From Brevundimonas sp. (GTDB taxonomy: Bacteria; Pseudomonadota; Alphaproteobacteria; Caulobacterales; Caulobacteraceae): a stretch of 64,000 bases of DNA. The first letter of the stretch is position 1. The number at the start of each line of letters is the position of its first letter. The notes under the pieces were generated by a model, which saw only the letters and a program-made list of their open reading frames with translations, made no database searches and was not told where the DNA came from. Of the stretch, positions 8,512-17,078 are shown piece after piece. A program made the position numbers and the translations under genes. Location of the stretch: assembly GCF_030682035.1 (NCBI RefSeq), contig NZ_JAUXQZ010000016.1, forward strand, positions 62,001-126,000, in the 5' to 3' direction.

Positions 8512-9363
8512 ATGATCAGGACCAGGGGGCGTCGGTTCACGGGCCTCGCTGCGCTCGCAGCCATGCTGGCGTTGGCGGCGCCGACCAGCGCGGGCGTGAT
8601 ACAGCGGAGCACCGGCTTGTGGCCTGACGGGCAGGTTCGCTACAGCTTTGGTCCCGGCGTCACCGCCGCGGACCAGGCGGCGGTCCGGCTAGCTATGCAG
8701 TCCTGGACCACGGCCGGCGCACCGGTCCGCTTTGTGGCTGCGACCTCAGGCCCCCGACTGATCGTGCTGCGTCACCAGTCCGCCGACGGCGCGAACCGCT
8801 GCCGCGCGACGGTCGGGCGCGGAGCGATTGACCGGCCGCCTCCAAGAGGCGCCCTCGAGCAATCGGCCGGACACGGAGCCCCGCCAACCGCCCGGGGCTT
8901 TCTCATCCTGAGCGGACACTGCCGTCATCGGGTTCTGGTGCACGAGATCGGGCATGTACTGGGCCTTGACCATGAGCATGAGCGCAGCGACCGCTCCGCC
9001 TGGCTCACGGTCCGCCGCCTGCCCCCGCCCGCCGGAACCGGACCCGTCGCCCTCGCCGAGCGCGAAACCCTGTGGCGGCGCAACTATGTCGTCCGTTTCG
9101 CTATACCCGCTCCGGCCCCCCGCGCCCCGACGGGCGGGGTCGGGATGACGCCGCGGGTCCTGTTCACCCGACAGTACGACGCCTGTTCGGTCATGCACTA
9201 CCTTGAGGACCCGACCCATCGTCGGCGCGGGGTGGCTCTGGCCTTCACCCCCGCCGCGCGGGCCGAGGCGGAGCGACGGAACTGTTTCCTTGGCGGGTCG
9301 GGCGGCCGGATATCCTCACTCGACGTCGCTGTCCTGACGCAGGCCTACGCCGTCGGCCGTTGA
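8512..9363 (+). CDS. secreted astacin-type (M12A) metalloprotease
   Basis: A 283-residue protein with a signal peptide (GLAALAAMLALAAPTSAG). The zinc site VLVHEIGHVLGLDHEHER (His near 144, 148 and 154) matches the astacin form of the metzincin motif, HExxHxxGxxHE, and SVMHY (near 226-230) is the Met-turn with the zinc-proximal Tyr. The region around WPDGQVRYSFGPGVTAAD resembles the astacin N-terminal strand, which follows removal of a propeptide. The start at 8512 has GGGAGAG just upstream; an in-frame ATG at 8494 is less likely. It probably digests external protein. Confidence 0.88.
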   Translation: MIRTRGRRFTGLAALAAMLALAAPTSAGVIQRSTGLWPDGQVRYSFGPGVTAADQAAVRLAMQSWTTAGAPVRFVAATSGPRLIVLRHQSADGANRCRATVGRGAIDRPPPRGALEQSAGHGAPPTARGFLILSGHCRHRVLVHEIGHVLGLDHEHERSDRSAWLTVRRLPPPAGTGPVALAERETLWRRNYVVRFAIPAPAPRAPTGGVGMTPRVLFTRQYDACSVMHYLEDPTHRRRGVALAFTPAARAEAERRNCFLGGSGGRISSLDVAVLTQAYAVGR

Positions 9364-9428
9364 CGGACTTTCCTGTCTGCGGCGCCGCCGCACTGGCCTC
9401 GCCCCGCGACCGCGCCTAGATTGCCGCC

Positions 9429-9635
9429 ATGGGCGACATCATCAACATCCTCATCCTCATTGCGATCCTGGCGGTGACCGTCACCCTGGGGTTCGGCATC
9501 TATTCCCTGCACAAGGGCGGCGACCAGGACCGCTCGCGTTCCAACAAGCTGATGCGGTTGAGGGTGGGGCTACAGGCCGTGGCGATCGTGCTGCTGTGCG
9601 TCGGCATGTGGTGGAAATCCACGCACGGGAGCTGA
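9429..9635 (+). CDS. twin-transmembrane HIG1-domain small protein
   Basis: A 68-residue protein with two membrane helices (INILILIAILAVTVTLGFGI and GLQAVAIVLLCVGMWW) joined by a polar loop, SLHKGGDQDRSRSNKLMRLR. The NKLMRLRVGLQ element is the mark of the HIG1/twin-transmembrane family, whose members associate with respiratory supercomplexes or cytochrome oxidase. The next gene begins five bases later, so it is in an operon with the cobalamin adenosyltransferase. Confidence 0.82.
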   Translation: MGDIINILILIAILAVTVTLGFGIYSLHKGGDQDRSRSNKLMRLRVGLQAVAIVLLCVGMWWKSTHGS

Positions 9636-9639
9636 GCCG

Positions 9640-10212
9640 GTGGTGGTCCTGAACCGCATCTATACCAAGACCGGCGACGGCGGTCAGACGCGGCTGGCGT
9701 CCGGCGCGACGGTGTCCAAGAGCGACCGGCGGGTCGAGGCCTACGGGGCCGTGGACGAACTGAACAGCATTCTCGGGGTCGCGCGACTGCATTCCGGCCA
9801 GAACGACCGCATCGACGCCATGCTGGGGCGGATTCAGAACGAGCTGTTCGACCTCGGCGCCGACCTGGCCACACCGCTCGATCCCGCGCCGAAATGGGAG
9901 GCCCTGCGTATCATCGACAGCCAGGTCGAACGGCTGGAGACCGAAATCGACTGGATGAACGAGAGCCTCAAGGAGCTGGACAGCTTCATCCTGCCCGGCG
10001 GTTCAGCCCTGTCGGCCCACCTGCATCTGGCCCGCACCGTCGCGCGCCGGGCCGAGCGCGAGGCCGTGCGGCTGATCGAAGCCGGCGAGGCGGTGACGCC
10101 GGCGGCGATCCGCTACCTGAACCGGCTGTCCGACCATCTGTTCGTCGCCGCCCGCCGGGCCAACGCCAACGGCGCCGACGACGTAAAATGGAAGCCGGGC
10201 GCGACGCGCTAA
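9640..10212 (+). CDS. cob(I)yrinic acid a,c-diamide adenosyltransferase, PduO type
   Basis: A 190-residue ATP:cob(I)alamin adenosyltransferase that transfers adenosyl from ATP to cobalt, making coenzyme B12. The ATP-binding N-terminus is clear (YTKTGDGGQTRL), followed by SDRRVEAYGAVDELNSILG and the helix-bundle motifs FILPGGSALSAHLHLARTVA and RRAEREAVRL, and the C-terminal YLNRLSDHLFVAAR. The start is GTG at 9640, five bases after the upstream stop. No cobalamin synthesis genes are nearby, so it may serve salvage of imported cobalamin. Confidence 0.95.
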   Translation: MVVLNRIYTKTGDGGQTRLASGATVSKSDRRVEAYGAVDELNSILGVARLHSGQNDRIDAMLGRIQNELFDLGADLATPLDPAPKWEALRIIDSQVERLETEIDWMNESLKELDSFILPGGSALSAHLHLARTVARRAEREAVRLIEAGEAVTPAAIRYLNRLSDHLFVAARRANANGADDVKWKPGATR

Positions 10213-10215
10213 GCC

Positions 10216-10530
10216 CTACTGCGCCGCCAGGGCCGCGCGCTGGCGGTCGGCGTCGGCGTCACGCGCCCGCTGCTGGGCGGCCAGCGAATCCTCTATCGCC
10301 ACCAGTTCGCGGTTCTTCTCGGCCGAGACGGCGGCGCGTTCGCCGGGATTCGGCCGGCCCGTGATCTCGGCGATGGAGATGGGCTGGGCGCAGATGCGGG
10401 TCTCGGCGTCCCACCATTTGCCACCGTCCTCGCAGCGGTCGCCCGGCGCCACGACGAGGTTCTCATAGGCGAACATCCCGGCCATCAGCACGGCGAAGAT
10501 CGACAGGAACAGGACGCTGAGCCGTTTCAT
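10216..10530 (-). CDS. exported or membrane-anchored small protein, function unknown
   Basis: A 104-residue protein from the ATG at 10530 (an in-frame ATG at 10548 is possible). It has an N-terminal hydrophobic segment (LSVLFLSIFAVLMAGMFAY), then a short region with two cysteines (DRCEDGGKWWDAETRICAQP), which could form a disulfide in the periplasm, and an Ala/Arg/Gln-rich helical tail. It is convergent with the adenosyltransferase gene, with three bases between the stops. No family recognised. Confidence 0.65.
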   Translation of the reverse strand: MKRLSVLFLSIFAVLMAGMFAYENLVVAPGDRCEDGGKWWDAETRICAQPISIAEITGRPNPGERAAVSAEKNRELVAIEDSLAAQQRARDADADRQRAALAAQ

Positions 10531-10670
10531 GGTCAGGAGGCGATGCATGGGGGCGTTCCGAGGCTGGGCGAGGCGGATGATCCGGTCCGTTGACGCGGCG
10601 TTACGTTGACAGGCCGGGTGAGGCGTACCATTCCCTCACCCAACATTCCGGCGCTTTCGTGGATAGCACA

Positions 10671-11435
10671 ATGAAGGTTCTCGTCCCCGTCAAACGGGTG
10701 ATCGACTACAACGTCAAGGCTCGCGTCAAGGCGGACCAGACCGGCGTTGATCTCGCCAACGTCAAGATGAGCATGAATCCCTTCGACGAGATCGCCGTCG
10801 AGGAAGCCGTCCGCATGAAGGAGGGCAAGGAGCATCACGCCGCCGGGACCGTGACCGAGATCGTGGTCGTCTCCATCGGCGTGACCCAGGCCCAGGAGAC
10901 CATCCGCACCGCCCTGGCCATGGGCGCCGACCGGGGTCTGCTGATCCAGTCCGACGCCGACCTCGAGCCGCTGGCGGTGGCCAAGCTGCTGAAGGCCGTG
11001 GTCGACGAGGAGATGCCGGATCTGGTCCTGCTGGGCAAGCAGTCGATCGACGGCGACAACAATGCGGTCGGCCAGATGCTGGCCGCCCTGCTGGACTGGC
11101 CTCAGGCCACCTTCGCCGGCAAGATCGTCATCGGCGGCGGCAAGGCGACCGTGACGCGTGAGGTCGACGGCGGCCTGCAGACCCTGTCGGCGACCCTGCC
11201 GGCCGTGGTCTCGGTCGATTTGCGGCTGAACACGCCGCGTTACGCCTCCCTGCCCAACATCATGAAGGCCAAGAAGAAGGAGATCGCGGTCAAGGCGGTC
11301 GCCGACTATGGCGTCGACACGGCCCCGCGTCTGAAGGTGGTCAAGGTCACGGCTCCGCCGCAGCGCTCGGCGGGCATCAAGGTGGCCGACGCCGCCGAAC
11401 TGGTTGCGAAACTGAAGACCGCGGGGGTCCTGTAA
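10671..11435 (+). CDS. etfB: electron transfer flavoprotein, beta subunit
   Basis: A 254-residue subunit of the ETF heterodimer that carries electrons from acyl-CoA dehydrogenases to ETF:quinone oxidoreductase. Recognisable parts: the N-terminal [20 protein letters not shown], the [13 protein letters not shown] segment, the nucleotide-binding [17 protein letters not shown] region (AMGADRGLL), the [19 protein letters not shown] motif and the [15 protein letters not shown] signature near the end. The frame is open upstream to 10590, but the ATG at 10671 gives the family N-terminus. Its stop overlaps the etfA start by one base (TAATG), so the two subunits are translationally coupled. Confidence 0.97.
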   Translation: MKVLVPVKRVIDYNVKARVKADQTGVDLANVKMSMNPFDEIAVEEAVRMKEGKEHHAAGTVTEIVVVSIGVTQAQETIRTALAMGADRGLLIQSDADLEPLAVAKLLKAVVDEEMPDLVLLGKQSIDGDNNAVGQMLAALLDWPQATFAGKIVIGGGKATVTREVDGGLQTLSATLPAVVSVDLRLNTPRYASLPNIMKAKKKEIAVKAVADYGVDTAPRLKVVKVTAPPQRSAGIKVADAAELVAKLKTAGVL

Positions 11436-12364
11436 TGGCCGTTCTGGTTATAGCCGACCGCGACGGCGAGACCGTCCGCGACACCACCCACAAGACCGTC
11501 ACCGCCGCCCTGAAGCTGTCGGGCGACGTGGACGTGCTGGTCATCGGTCAGGGTTCGAAGGCCGCCGCAGACGCCGCCGCCAGGATCGCCGGCGTGCGCA
11601 AGGTGCTGCTGGCCGAAAGCGCCGGTCTGGGTCATCAGCTGGCCGAAGCGGTCGAGGCGACCGTGACCGGCCTCGCCGGCGGTTACGACGCCATCCTTTC
11701 GCCGGCCACCACCGACGGCAAGAATTTCATGCCGCGCATCGCCGCGAAACTGGATGTCGCCCCGATCTCGGACATCATCGAGGTGGTATCCAACGACACC
11801 TTCGTGCGGCCGATCTACGCCGGCAATGCGCTGGAGACGATCCAGTCCGGCGACGCCAAGAAGGTCATCACCGTGCGCCCGACCAGTTTCGACGCCGCGG
11901 CTGAAGGCGGCTCGGCATCGGTCGAAACCGTGCCGGGCGCGGAAGGGGGCAAGGCGGCCTTCGTCAGCGAGGAGATGGTCAAGTCGGATCGCCCGGAACT
12001 GGGTGCCGCGAAGATCGTCGTCTCGGGCGGCCGGGCGCTGGGGTCGGCCGAGGAGTTCCACGCCGTCATGGACCCGCTGGCCGATCGGCTGGGGGCGGCT
12101 GTGGGGGCTTCGCGCGCCGCCGTGGACGCCGGCTATGCGCCCAACGACTATCAGGTCGGCCAGACCGGCAAGGTCGTCGCCCCGGCCCTCTACATCGCCA
12201 TCGGCATCTCGGGCGCCATCCAGCATCTGGCCGGGATGAAGGACTCCAAGATCATCGTCGCCATCAACAAGGACGCCGACGCCCCGATCTTCCAGGTCGC
12301 GGACTATGGCATTGTCGGGGATTACAAGACGGTGGTGCCCGAGTTGATGAAGGCGCTGGGGTAG
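11435..12364 (+). CDS. etfA: electron transfer flavoprotein, alpha subunit
   Basis: A 309-residue FAD-binding partner of etfB. The N-terminal half has the DRDGE and VLVIGQG pattern; the C-terminal FAD domain is well preserved ([20 protein letters not shown], then [57 protein letters not shown]). The ATG overlaps the etfB TAA. A palindromic repeat element begins ten bases after the stop and may terminate the operon. The electron acceptor gene (ETF-QO) is not in the window. Confidence 0.97.
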   Translation: MAVLVIADRDGETVRDTTHKTVTAALKLSGDVDVLVIGQGSKAAADAAARIAGVRKVLLAESAGLGHQLAEAVEATVTGLAGGYDAILSPATTDGKNFMPRIAAKLDVAPISDIIEVVSNDTFVRPIYAGNALETIQSGDAKKVITVRPTSFDAAAEGGSASVETVPGAEGGKAAFVSEEMVKSDRPELGAAKIVVSGGRALGSAEEFHAVMDPLADRLGAAVGASRAAVDAGYAPNDYQVGQTGKVVAPALYIAIGISGAIQHLAGMKDSKIIVAINKDADAPIFQVADYGIVGDYKTVVPELMKALG

Positions 12365-12374
12365 GGTTCGGCGC

Positions 12375-12566
12375 CTTGTCATCCCGGACGCCGCAAAGCG
12401 GCGATCCGGGACGCTGGCGCGCACAGACCTGATCCTCCCGGAAGCTGCGTCAGCAGCTGCGCGACGGTCACCCGTCTGCCGGATAACCGCTTCGCGATTT
12501 CCGGAGGCCCCGGTTTTGGGGGCGATCCGTCCCGGATCGCCGCTTTGCGGCGTCCGGGATGACAAG
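12375..12566. repeat. 192-bp palindromic element with perfect 39-bp inverted ends
   Basis: The arms at 12375-12413 and 12528-12566 are exact reverse complements over 39 bases, beginning CTTGTCATCCCGG and ending CCGGGACG, with 114 bases between. Each arm holds its own hairpin (GCCGC AAA GCGGC inside CCCGGA/TCCGGG), and the middle has further CCGGA-type stems. A second element of the same plan lies at 38635-38851. It fills most of the 319-base gap after etfA; no gene was seen in the gap. Confidence 0.85.
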
Positions 12567-12683
12567 TGCGCAACGCCTTTGGGCCCGCGCCCCTTTCATG
12601 GGAGGGAGCCAAAGGCCAAGCCCACCATTGGTTGGAAGCCGAGCGATTCACGATCTACAGTGCCAGCGTGCTAGCTTGCCCCA

Positions 12684-13202
12684 ATGCCAGTCACTGTATT
12701 TGAGAACACGACGGCGGAGTCTTTGAGTTTTTTGCTCGAGCCCGACGGCGAGCGATACGAGGTGCCGACTCTCGCCAGGATCGGCGTACGATATTCGTTC
12801 GAGAACGGAGCAGTGGACCGCACGTTTTCCGACGTCGGTGAAAAAGGCATTCGGTTCTGGTGCGATGCCAAGAAGCGAGAAGTAGAAGTTGTTCACCCAA
12901 CGCCATTCGATCTCCTGTTATGGGACATGTGCGTCAGGCTCGGATTCTGCGGCGGGTTGGTGAACGGCAATCCCACGCATGTGAAAGACCTCCTGCCTGA
13001 GGTCGGGGTTGTCACAGCCGAGGAGTTCGCCAAGCTGGCAATCAACGCTGAATGCGATGTGCAAAGTCCACCAGATCAGCAGGCTCGCTGGGTCGCACTA
13101 TTGAGCACCGCGTTCATTGAACGCATGGGAGCGTCATGGGTCTTCGCTGAGGCCTTGGTTCAGAATTTCGCTCAACCGTTCGATGGCCCACCAGAAGGTT
13201 GA
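12684..13202 (+). CDS. orphan hypothetical protein of low GC
   Basis: A 172-residue protein starting MPVTVFENTTAESLSFLLEP. It has no signal peptide or membrane segment; its composition is mixed and globular. The base composition is clearly poorer in G+C than the flanking genes (runs such as GAGTTTTTTGCTC near the start), a sign of recent acquisition. It follows a palindromic repeat element and precedes the DUF167 gene. The C-terminal part (ARWVALLSTAFIERMGASWV) is hydrophobic-helical. No family recognised. Confidence 0.6.
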   Translation: MPVTVFENTTAESLSFLLEPDGERYEVPTLARIGVRYSFENGAVDRTFSDVGEKGIRFWCDAKKREVEVVHPTPFDLLLWDMCVRLGFCGGLVNGNPTHVKDLLPEVGVVTAEEFAKLAINAECDVQSPPDQQARWVALLSTAFIERMGASWVFAEALVQNFAQPFDGPPEG

Positions 13203-13276
13203 AGTCCGCCACAGACCGAAAGTGGCCTCGCGAGTACAGCATTGAAATCCTGCCGCCTGTTTGATCTTCCACCGCC

Positions 13277-13555
13277 ATGGTCCGTCTCCCCATCCGCCTG
13301 ACCCCCGGCGCTTCCGCCGGCCGCATCGACGGCTGGGACGTCGACGCTGAAGGCCGCCTCGTACTCAAGGTCCGCGTCCGCGCCCGGCCCATCAAGGGCG
13401 AGGCCAATGAGGCGCTCGTGGAGCTGCTCGCCAAGGCGCTCAGCGTGCCGAAATCCGCTGTGGCCATCCAGCGCGGCGGCCAGTCACGGACCAAGATTCT
13501 GGTGATCGAGGGTCTGTCCGAAGACGAAGCGAAAAGTCGCCTTACCGGTTTGTAA
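13277..13555 (+). CDS. DUF167/YggU family protein
   Basis: A 92-residue protein with the conserved core of the YggU family: LTPGASAGRIDGW, LKVRVRARPIKGEANEALVE, LLAKALSVPKSAVAI, and GGQSRTKILVIEG. Members are small alpha/beta proteins found across bacteria and archaea; no biochemical role is established. In alphaproteobacteria it often lies near YggT and folate genes, which is not the case here. It ends one base into the frame that leads to the next gene, but the true start of that gene is 92 bases downstream. Confidence 0.92.
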   Translation: MVRLPIRLTPGASAGRIDGWDVDAEGRLVLKVRVRARPIKGEANEALVELLAKALSVPKSAVAIQRGGQSRTKILVIEGLSEDEAKSRLTGL

Positions 13556-13647
13556 TGTTTCCGGCTTTGACGGATCGCGCCGGACCCTTTTGTAATCCGC
13601 TCCGACCTGCGCCCCTGCTTCGACCGGGCGCATCAGGGGAGCGTTCG

Positions 13648-15135
13648 ATGAGACTTCACGCCTTGCGGGGCTCCAGCCTCGCCACCGTCGCCTGCGTGCT
13701 GGCGGGTTCACTGGTCCTGTCGGCCTGCGCCACCACCGGCGGCGACGACAAGCCGGCGGACTCGACCGACGGGGCGCGCCAACCGATGGCGCGCGGTCTC
13801 GACCAGGCCGCTAACCCCGATCCCTTCCCCTCGACCTATCGCGGCCTGCCGCGCGAGAACATGGCCATCGTCGGCGGCACGGTCTTCACCGGCGCGGGCC
13901 AGAAGATCGAGAACGGCGTGGTCATCGTCACCGACGGCAAGGTGGCCGCGGTCGGCGACGCCTCGACCCCGGTCCCCGGCGGCTATCGCGTGGTTGACGC
14001 GCGCGGCCGGTTCGTGACGCCGGGCATCATCGACGTGCACAGCCACCTCGGCGTCTATCCCTCGCCCGGCGTGTCGGGGATGAGCGACGGCAATGAGGCG
14101 ACCAATCCGAACACCGCCCAGGTCTGGGCCGAGCATTCCATCTGGCCCCAGGACCCCGGCTTCAACGCCGCCCGCGCCGGCGGGGTGACCACCCTCCAGA
14201 TCCTGCCCGGCTCGGCCAATCTGTTTGGCGGCCGCTCCGTGACGGTCCGCAACGTCCCCTCGGTGACTATGCAGGGGATGAAATTCCCGGGCGCGCCCTA
14301 CGGCGTGAAGATGGCCTGCGGCGAGAACCCCAGCCGCGTCTATGGGGGCCGCAACACTTCGCCCGCGACCGGCATGGGCAATGTCGCCGGCTATCGCGCC
14401 GCCTTCATCGCCGCGCGCGAATACAAGGCCAAATGGGACAAGTGGCGCGACGACGGCGAGGGATCGCCCCCGACCCGCAACCTGCAGCTCGAGACCCTGG
14501 CCGGCGTGCTTGACGGCACGGTGCTGGTCCAGAACCACTGCTACCGCGCCGACGAAATGGCGGTGATGATCGATATCGCCAATGAGTTCGGCTACGAGAT
14601 CACGGCCTTCCACCACGCCGTCGAGGCCTACAAGGTCGCGCCGCTGCTGGCCCGCGAGGGCATCTGCGCCGACATGTGGACCGGCTGGTGGGGCTTCAAG
14701 ATGGAGGCGCTTGACGCCGTCGAGGCCAACGCCGCCCTCGTCGATGCGCCCGCCGGCTCCTGCGCCGTCATCCACTCCGACGACGCCGAACTGACCCAGC
14801 GGCTGAACCAGGAGGCCGCCGCCGCCCTGGCCGCCGGCCGCCGCATCGGCATGAATATCTCCGAGGAGCGGGCGATCAGCTGGATCACCCTCAATGCGGC
14901 CCGTTCGATCGGCATCGCCGACCAGACCGGCTCGCTCGAGTCCGGCAAGCGCGCCGACGTCGTGATCTGGAGCGCCAATCCGTTCAGCGTCTATGCCCGT
15001 GCCGATCAGGTCTTCATCGACGGGGCCCTGACCTTCGACCGGATGAACCCGGCCTATCAGCCGCTGTCCGACTTTGAACTGGGCCAGCCGGGCTTCGGCC
15101 TGTCGGCCGCCGCCATCCCGCAGGGAGCCCGCTGA
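13648..15135 (+). CDS. amidohydrolase family lipoprotein, intact metal site
   Basis: A 495-residue protein from the ATG at 13648. The N-terminus is a lipoprotein signal (ACVLAGSLVLSAC), so it is anchored in the envelope. It has the imidazolonepropionase/dihydroorotase-like fold: TPGIIDVHSHLGVY supplies the HxH metal pair, VQNHCYRADEM and ITAFHHAVEAYKVA the later histidines, and CAVIHSDDAEL the catalytic Asp; the C-terminal ITLNAARSIGIADQTGSLES and GKRADVVIW close the barrel and beta-sandwich. The stop overlaps the start of a paralogous gene by one base, so the two are made together and may form a heteromer. Confidence 0.92.
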   Translation: MRLHALRGSSLATVACVLAGSLVLSACATTGGDDKPADSTDGARQPMARGLDQAANPDPFPSTYRGLPRENMAIVGGTVFTGAGQKIENGVVIVTDGKVAAVGDASTPVPGGYRVVDARGRFVTPGIIDVHSHLGVYPSPGVSGMSDGNEATNPNTAQVWAEHSIWPQDPGFNAARAGGVTTLQILPGSANLFGGRSVTVRNVPSVTMQGMKFPGAPYGVKMACGENPSRVYGGRNTSPATGMGNVAGYRAAFIAAREYKAKWDKWRDDGEGSPPTRNLQLETLAGVLDGTVLVQNHCYRADEMAVMIDIANEFGYEITAFHHAVEAYKVAPLLAREGICADMWTGWWGFKMEALDAVEANAALVDAPAGSCAVIHSDDAELTQRLNQEAAAALAAGRRIGMNISEERAISWITLNAARSIGIADQTGSLESGKRADVVIWSANPFSVYARADQVFIDGALTFDRMNPAYQPLSDFELGQPGFGLSAAAIPQGAR

Positions 15136-16484
15136 TGCGCCTCAGGACCCTTATCCTCGGCGCCGCCTGCGCCGTCGCGTTGTCGAGCCCCGCCTTCGCC
15201 CAGTCCCTGACCGCCATCACCGGCGGCCGGGTGCTGACCGGAACCTCGGTGATCGAGAACGGCGTGGTGGTGATCCAGAACGGCCGGGTCGTCTCGGTCG
15301 GGACCGGCGCCGCCCCTGCCGGCGCCCGCATCATCGACGCGCGCGGCAAGGTCGTTTCGCCCGGCTTCGTTGCGGTCGACAGCGGTCTCGGCGGCTCGGA
15401 AATTTCCTCGGTCGAAGGGGCGAACGACCTGACCAATGGCGCCAATACCGTCAGCGCCTCGTTCGACGTCAGCTACGGCCTCGACCCGTGGTCCTTCACC
15501 CTGCCGGTGGCGCGTCTCGGCGGCATCACCCGCGCCATTGTGGTTCCCAACCATCCGGGCGGCGGCGGCGGCAATCACCAGGACGACTCGGACTTCGCCG
15601 GCGTCGGCGCCGGCGGCCTGCAATCGCCGGGCCTGTTCGCCGGCCAGGCGGCCGTCATCCATCTGGCCCAGGGCAATGACATCCTGGTCCGGCCCCGGGT
15701 GGCCATGGTCGCCCCCTTCGGAGAGGCCGGAGCCGGCATCGCCGGCGGCGCCCGCGGGGCCCAGTTCACCCAGTTCAAGGAAACCTTGGCCGAGGTCCGC
15801 CTCTATGCCCGCAACAAGGCGGCCTATGACCGCGCCGGCCTGCGCGACCTGAGCCTATCACGCGCCGATCTGGAGGCCCTGATCCCGGTGGCTGACGGCT
15901 CGATGCCGCTGATCGTCACCGTCCACCGTGCCGCCGACATCCAGCAGGTCCTGCGCCTCGCCCGCGAGGAAGGTCTCAAGCTTATCCTCGACGGGGCCGA
16001 GGAAGGCTGGATCGTCGCCGACCAGATCGCCGCCGCCAATGTGCCCGTGCTGCTCAATCCCATCGCCAACCTGCCGGGCAACCTCGAAATGCGCGGCGTG
16101 CGGATGGAGAATGCGGCCGCGCTGGACGCCGCCGGGGTGCTGATCGCCATCAAGGGCAATGAGGGCTCGATCCACCGCGCCCGCGAAACCCGCTACAACG
16201 CCGGCAACGCCGTTTCGCACGGCCTGCCCTATGACGCCGCCATCGAGGCGATCACGGTCAATCCGGCCCGCATCTTCGGCATGGCCGGCCAGTTCGGCGA
16301 GCTGCGCGCCGGGGCGGCGGCCGATGTGGTGGTCTGGTCCGGCGATCCGCTGGAGCCGCTCAGCATCGCCGAGACCATCTTCATCGGCGGCGCCGAACAG
16401 GCCCCGACCAGCCGCCAGTTCCTGCTCCGCGACCGCTATGCGTCCGGCGGCGAAGGGGCGATGCCGCCGGCTTACAGCCGATAG
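15135..16484 (+). CDS. amidohydrolase paralogue with lost metal-binding residues
   Basis: A 449-residue exported protein (signal peptide ILGAACAVALSSPAFAQ). The fold is that of the preceding amidohydrolase (ITGGRVLTG, SPGFVAVDSG, ITVNPARIFGMAGQFGEL, AADVVVWSGDPLEP), but the metal ligands are gone: the HxH of SPGFVAVDSG is replaced by DxG, the HHAVEAYK region reads LDGAEEGW, and the catalytic Asp region reads AIKGNEGS. It is therefore probably not a hydrolase on its own. Because it is translationally coupled to the intact copy (one-base overlap), a structural or regulatory partner role is the best inference. Confidence 0.88.
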   Translation: MRLRTLILGAACAVALSSPAFAQSLTAITGGRVLTGTSVIENGVVVIQNGRVVSVGTGAAPAGARIIDARGKVVSPGFVAVDSGLGGSEISSVEGANDLTNGANTVSASFDVSYGLDPWSFTLPVARLGGITRAIVVPNHPGGGGGNHQDDSDFAGVGAGGLQSPGLFAGQAAVIHLAQGNDILVRPRVAMVAPFGEAGAGIAGGARGAQFTQFKETLAEVRLYARNKAAYDRAGLRDLSLSRADLEALIPVADGSMPLIVTVHRAADIQQVLRLAREEGLKLILDGAEEGWIVADQIAAANVPVLLNPIANLPGNLEMRGVRMENAAALDAAGVLIAIKGNEGSIHRARETRYNAGNAVSHGLPYDAAIEAITVNPARIFGMAGQFGELRAGAAADVVVWSGDPLEPLSIAETIFIGGAEQAPTSRQFLLRDRYASGGEGAMPPAYSR

Positions 16485-16592
16485 GGTGTGGGGTGTGGGG
16501 AAAGGCGGGTAGGTTTCACGGACAACAGGCTCGGGGTAATGAGCGGCGTGTCTTCCTAGCCCCCACACCCTAACCCCACACCACACACCCCC
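16484..16592. repeat. G-rich/C-rich palindromic element filling an intergenic gap
   Basis: Starting within the TAG stop of the upstream gene and ending at the base before the next ATG, the gap carries GGGTGTGGGGTGTGGGG (16484-16500) and, at 16561-16592, the C-rich complement (CCCCACACCC, then CCCCACACC). About 60 bases separate the arms. A related element occupies the gap at 40497-40599 in the opposite internal orientation. The G-tracts could form a quadruplex. Confidence 0.75.
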
Positions 16593-17078
16593 ATGACCGC
16601 GCCCGCTTCCCCCCGCCTCTTCATCGACGCCGACGCCTGTCCGGTGAAGGACGAGGTCTATCGCGTGGCGGCGCGCTATGGTCTGCATGTGTTCGTGGTC
16701 TCCAACAGCTGGATCAACACCCCGCGCGAACAATGGATTGAGCAGGTCGTCGTCGACGCCGGGCCCGACCTCGCCGACGACTGGATCGCCGAGCGGGCGG
16801 GGCCGGGCGACATCATCATTACCGCCGATATTCCCCTGGCTGACCGCTGCCTGAAGGCGGGAGCCCAGGCGCTGAAGTCCAACGGCCAGCCCTTCACCCC
16901 GGATTCCATCGGGTCGGCCCTGGCCGGACGGATGGTGGGCGAGCACCTGCGCTCGATGGGCGTCGCCACCTCGGGGCCGCCGCCGTTCGGGCCGAAGGAC
17001 CGCTCGGCCTTCCTGCAGGCGCTGGATCAGGCGGTGGTGCGGGCCAGGCGGGTCATTCCGGCGGGGTCGGGGCGGTGA
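16593..17078 (+). CDS. YaiI/YqxD family protein (DUF188)
   Basis: A 161-residue protein with the full DUF188 pattern: FIDADACPVKDEVYRVA at the N-terminus (acidic residues of a PIN-like nuclease fold), VFVVSNSWI, the GPDLADDWIAERAGPGDIII segment, TADIPLADRCLKAGAQAL and SNGQPFTPDSIG. The function is not established. It begins directly after the G-rich repeat. Its stop overlaps the GTG start of arfB by four bases, so the two genes form an operon. Confidence 0.93.
   Translation: MTAPASPRLFIDADACPVKDEVYRVAARYGLHVFVVSNSWINTPREQWIEQVVVDAGPDLADDWIAERAGPGDIIITADIPLADRCLKAGAQALKSNGQPFTPDSIGSALAGRMVGEHLRSMGVATSGPPPFGPKDRSAFLQALDQAVVRARRVIPAGSGR

Noticed and set aside
10590..10670. Earlier start and a TTGACA promoter for etfB
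   Set aside because: The extension lacks the family N-terminus, and the TTGACA near 10604 has no -10 at proper spacing that I could support.
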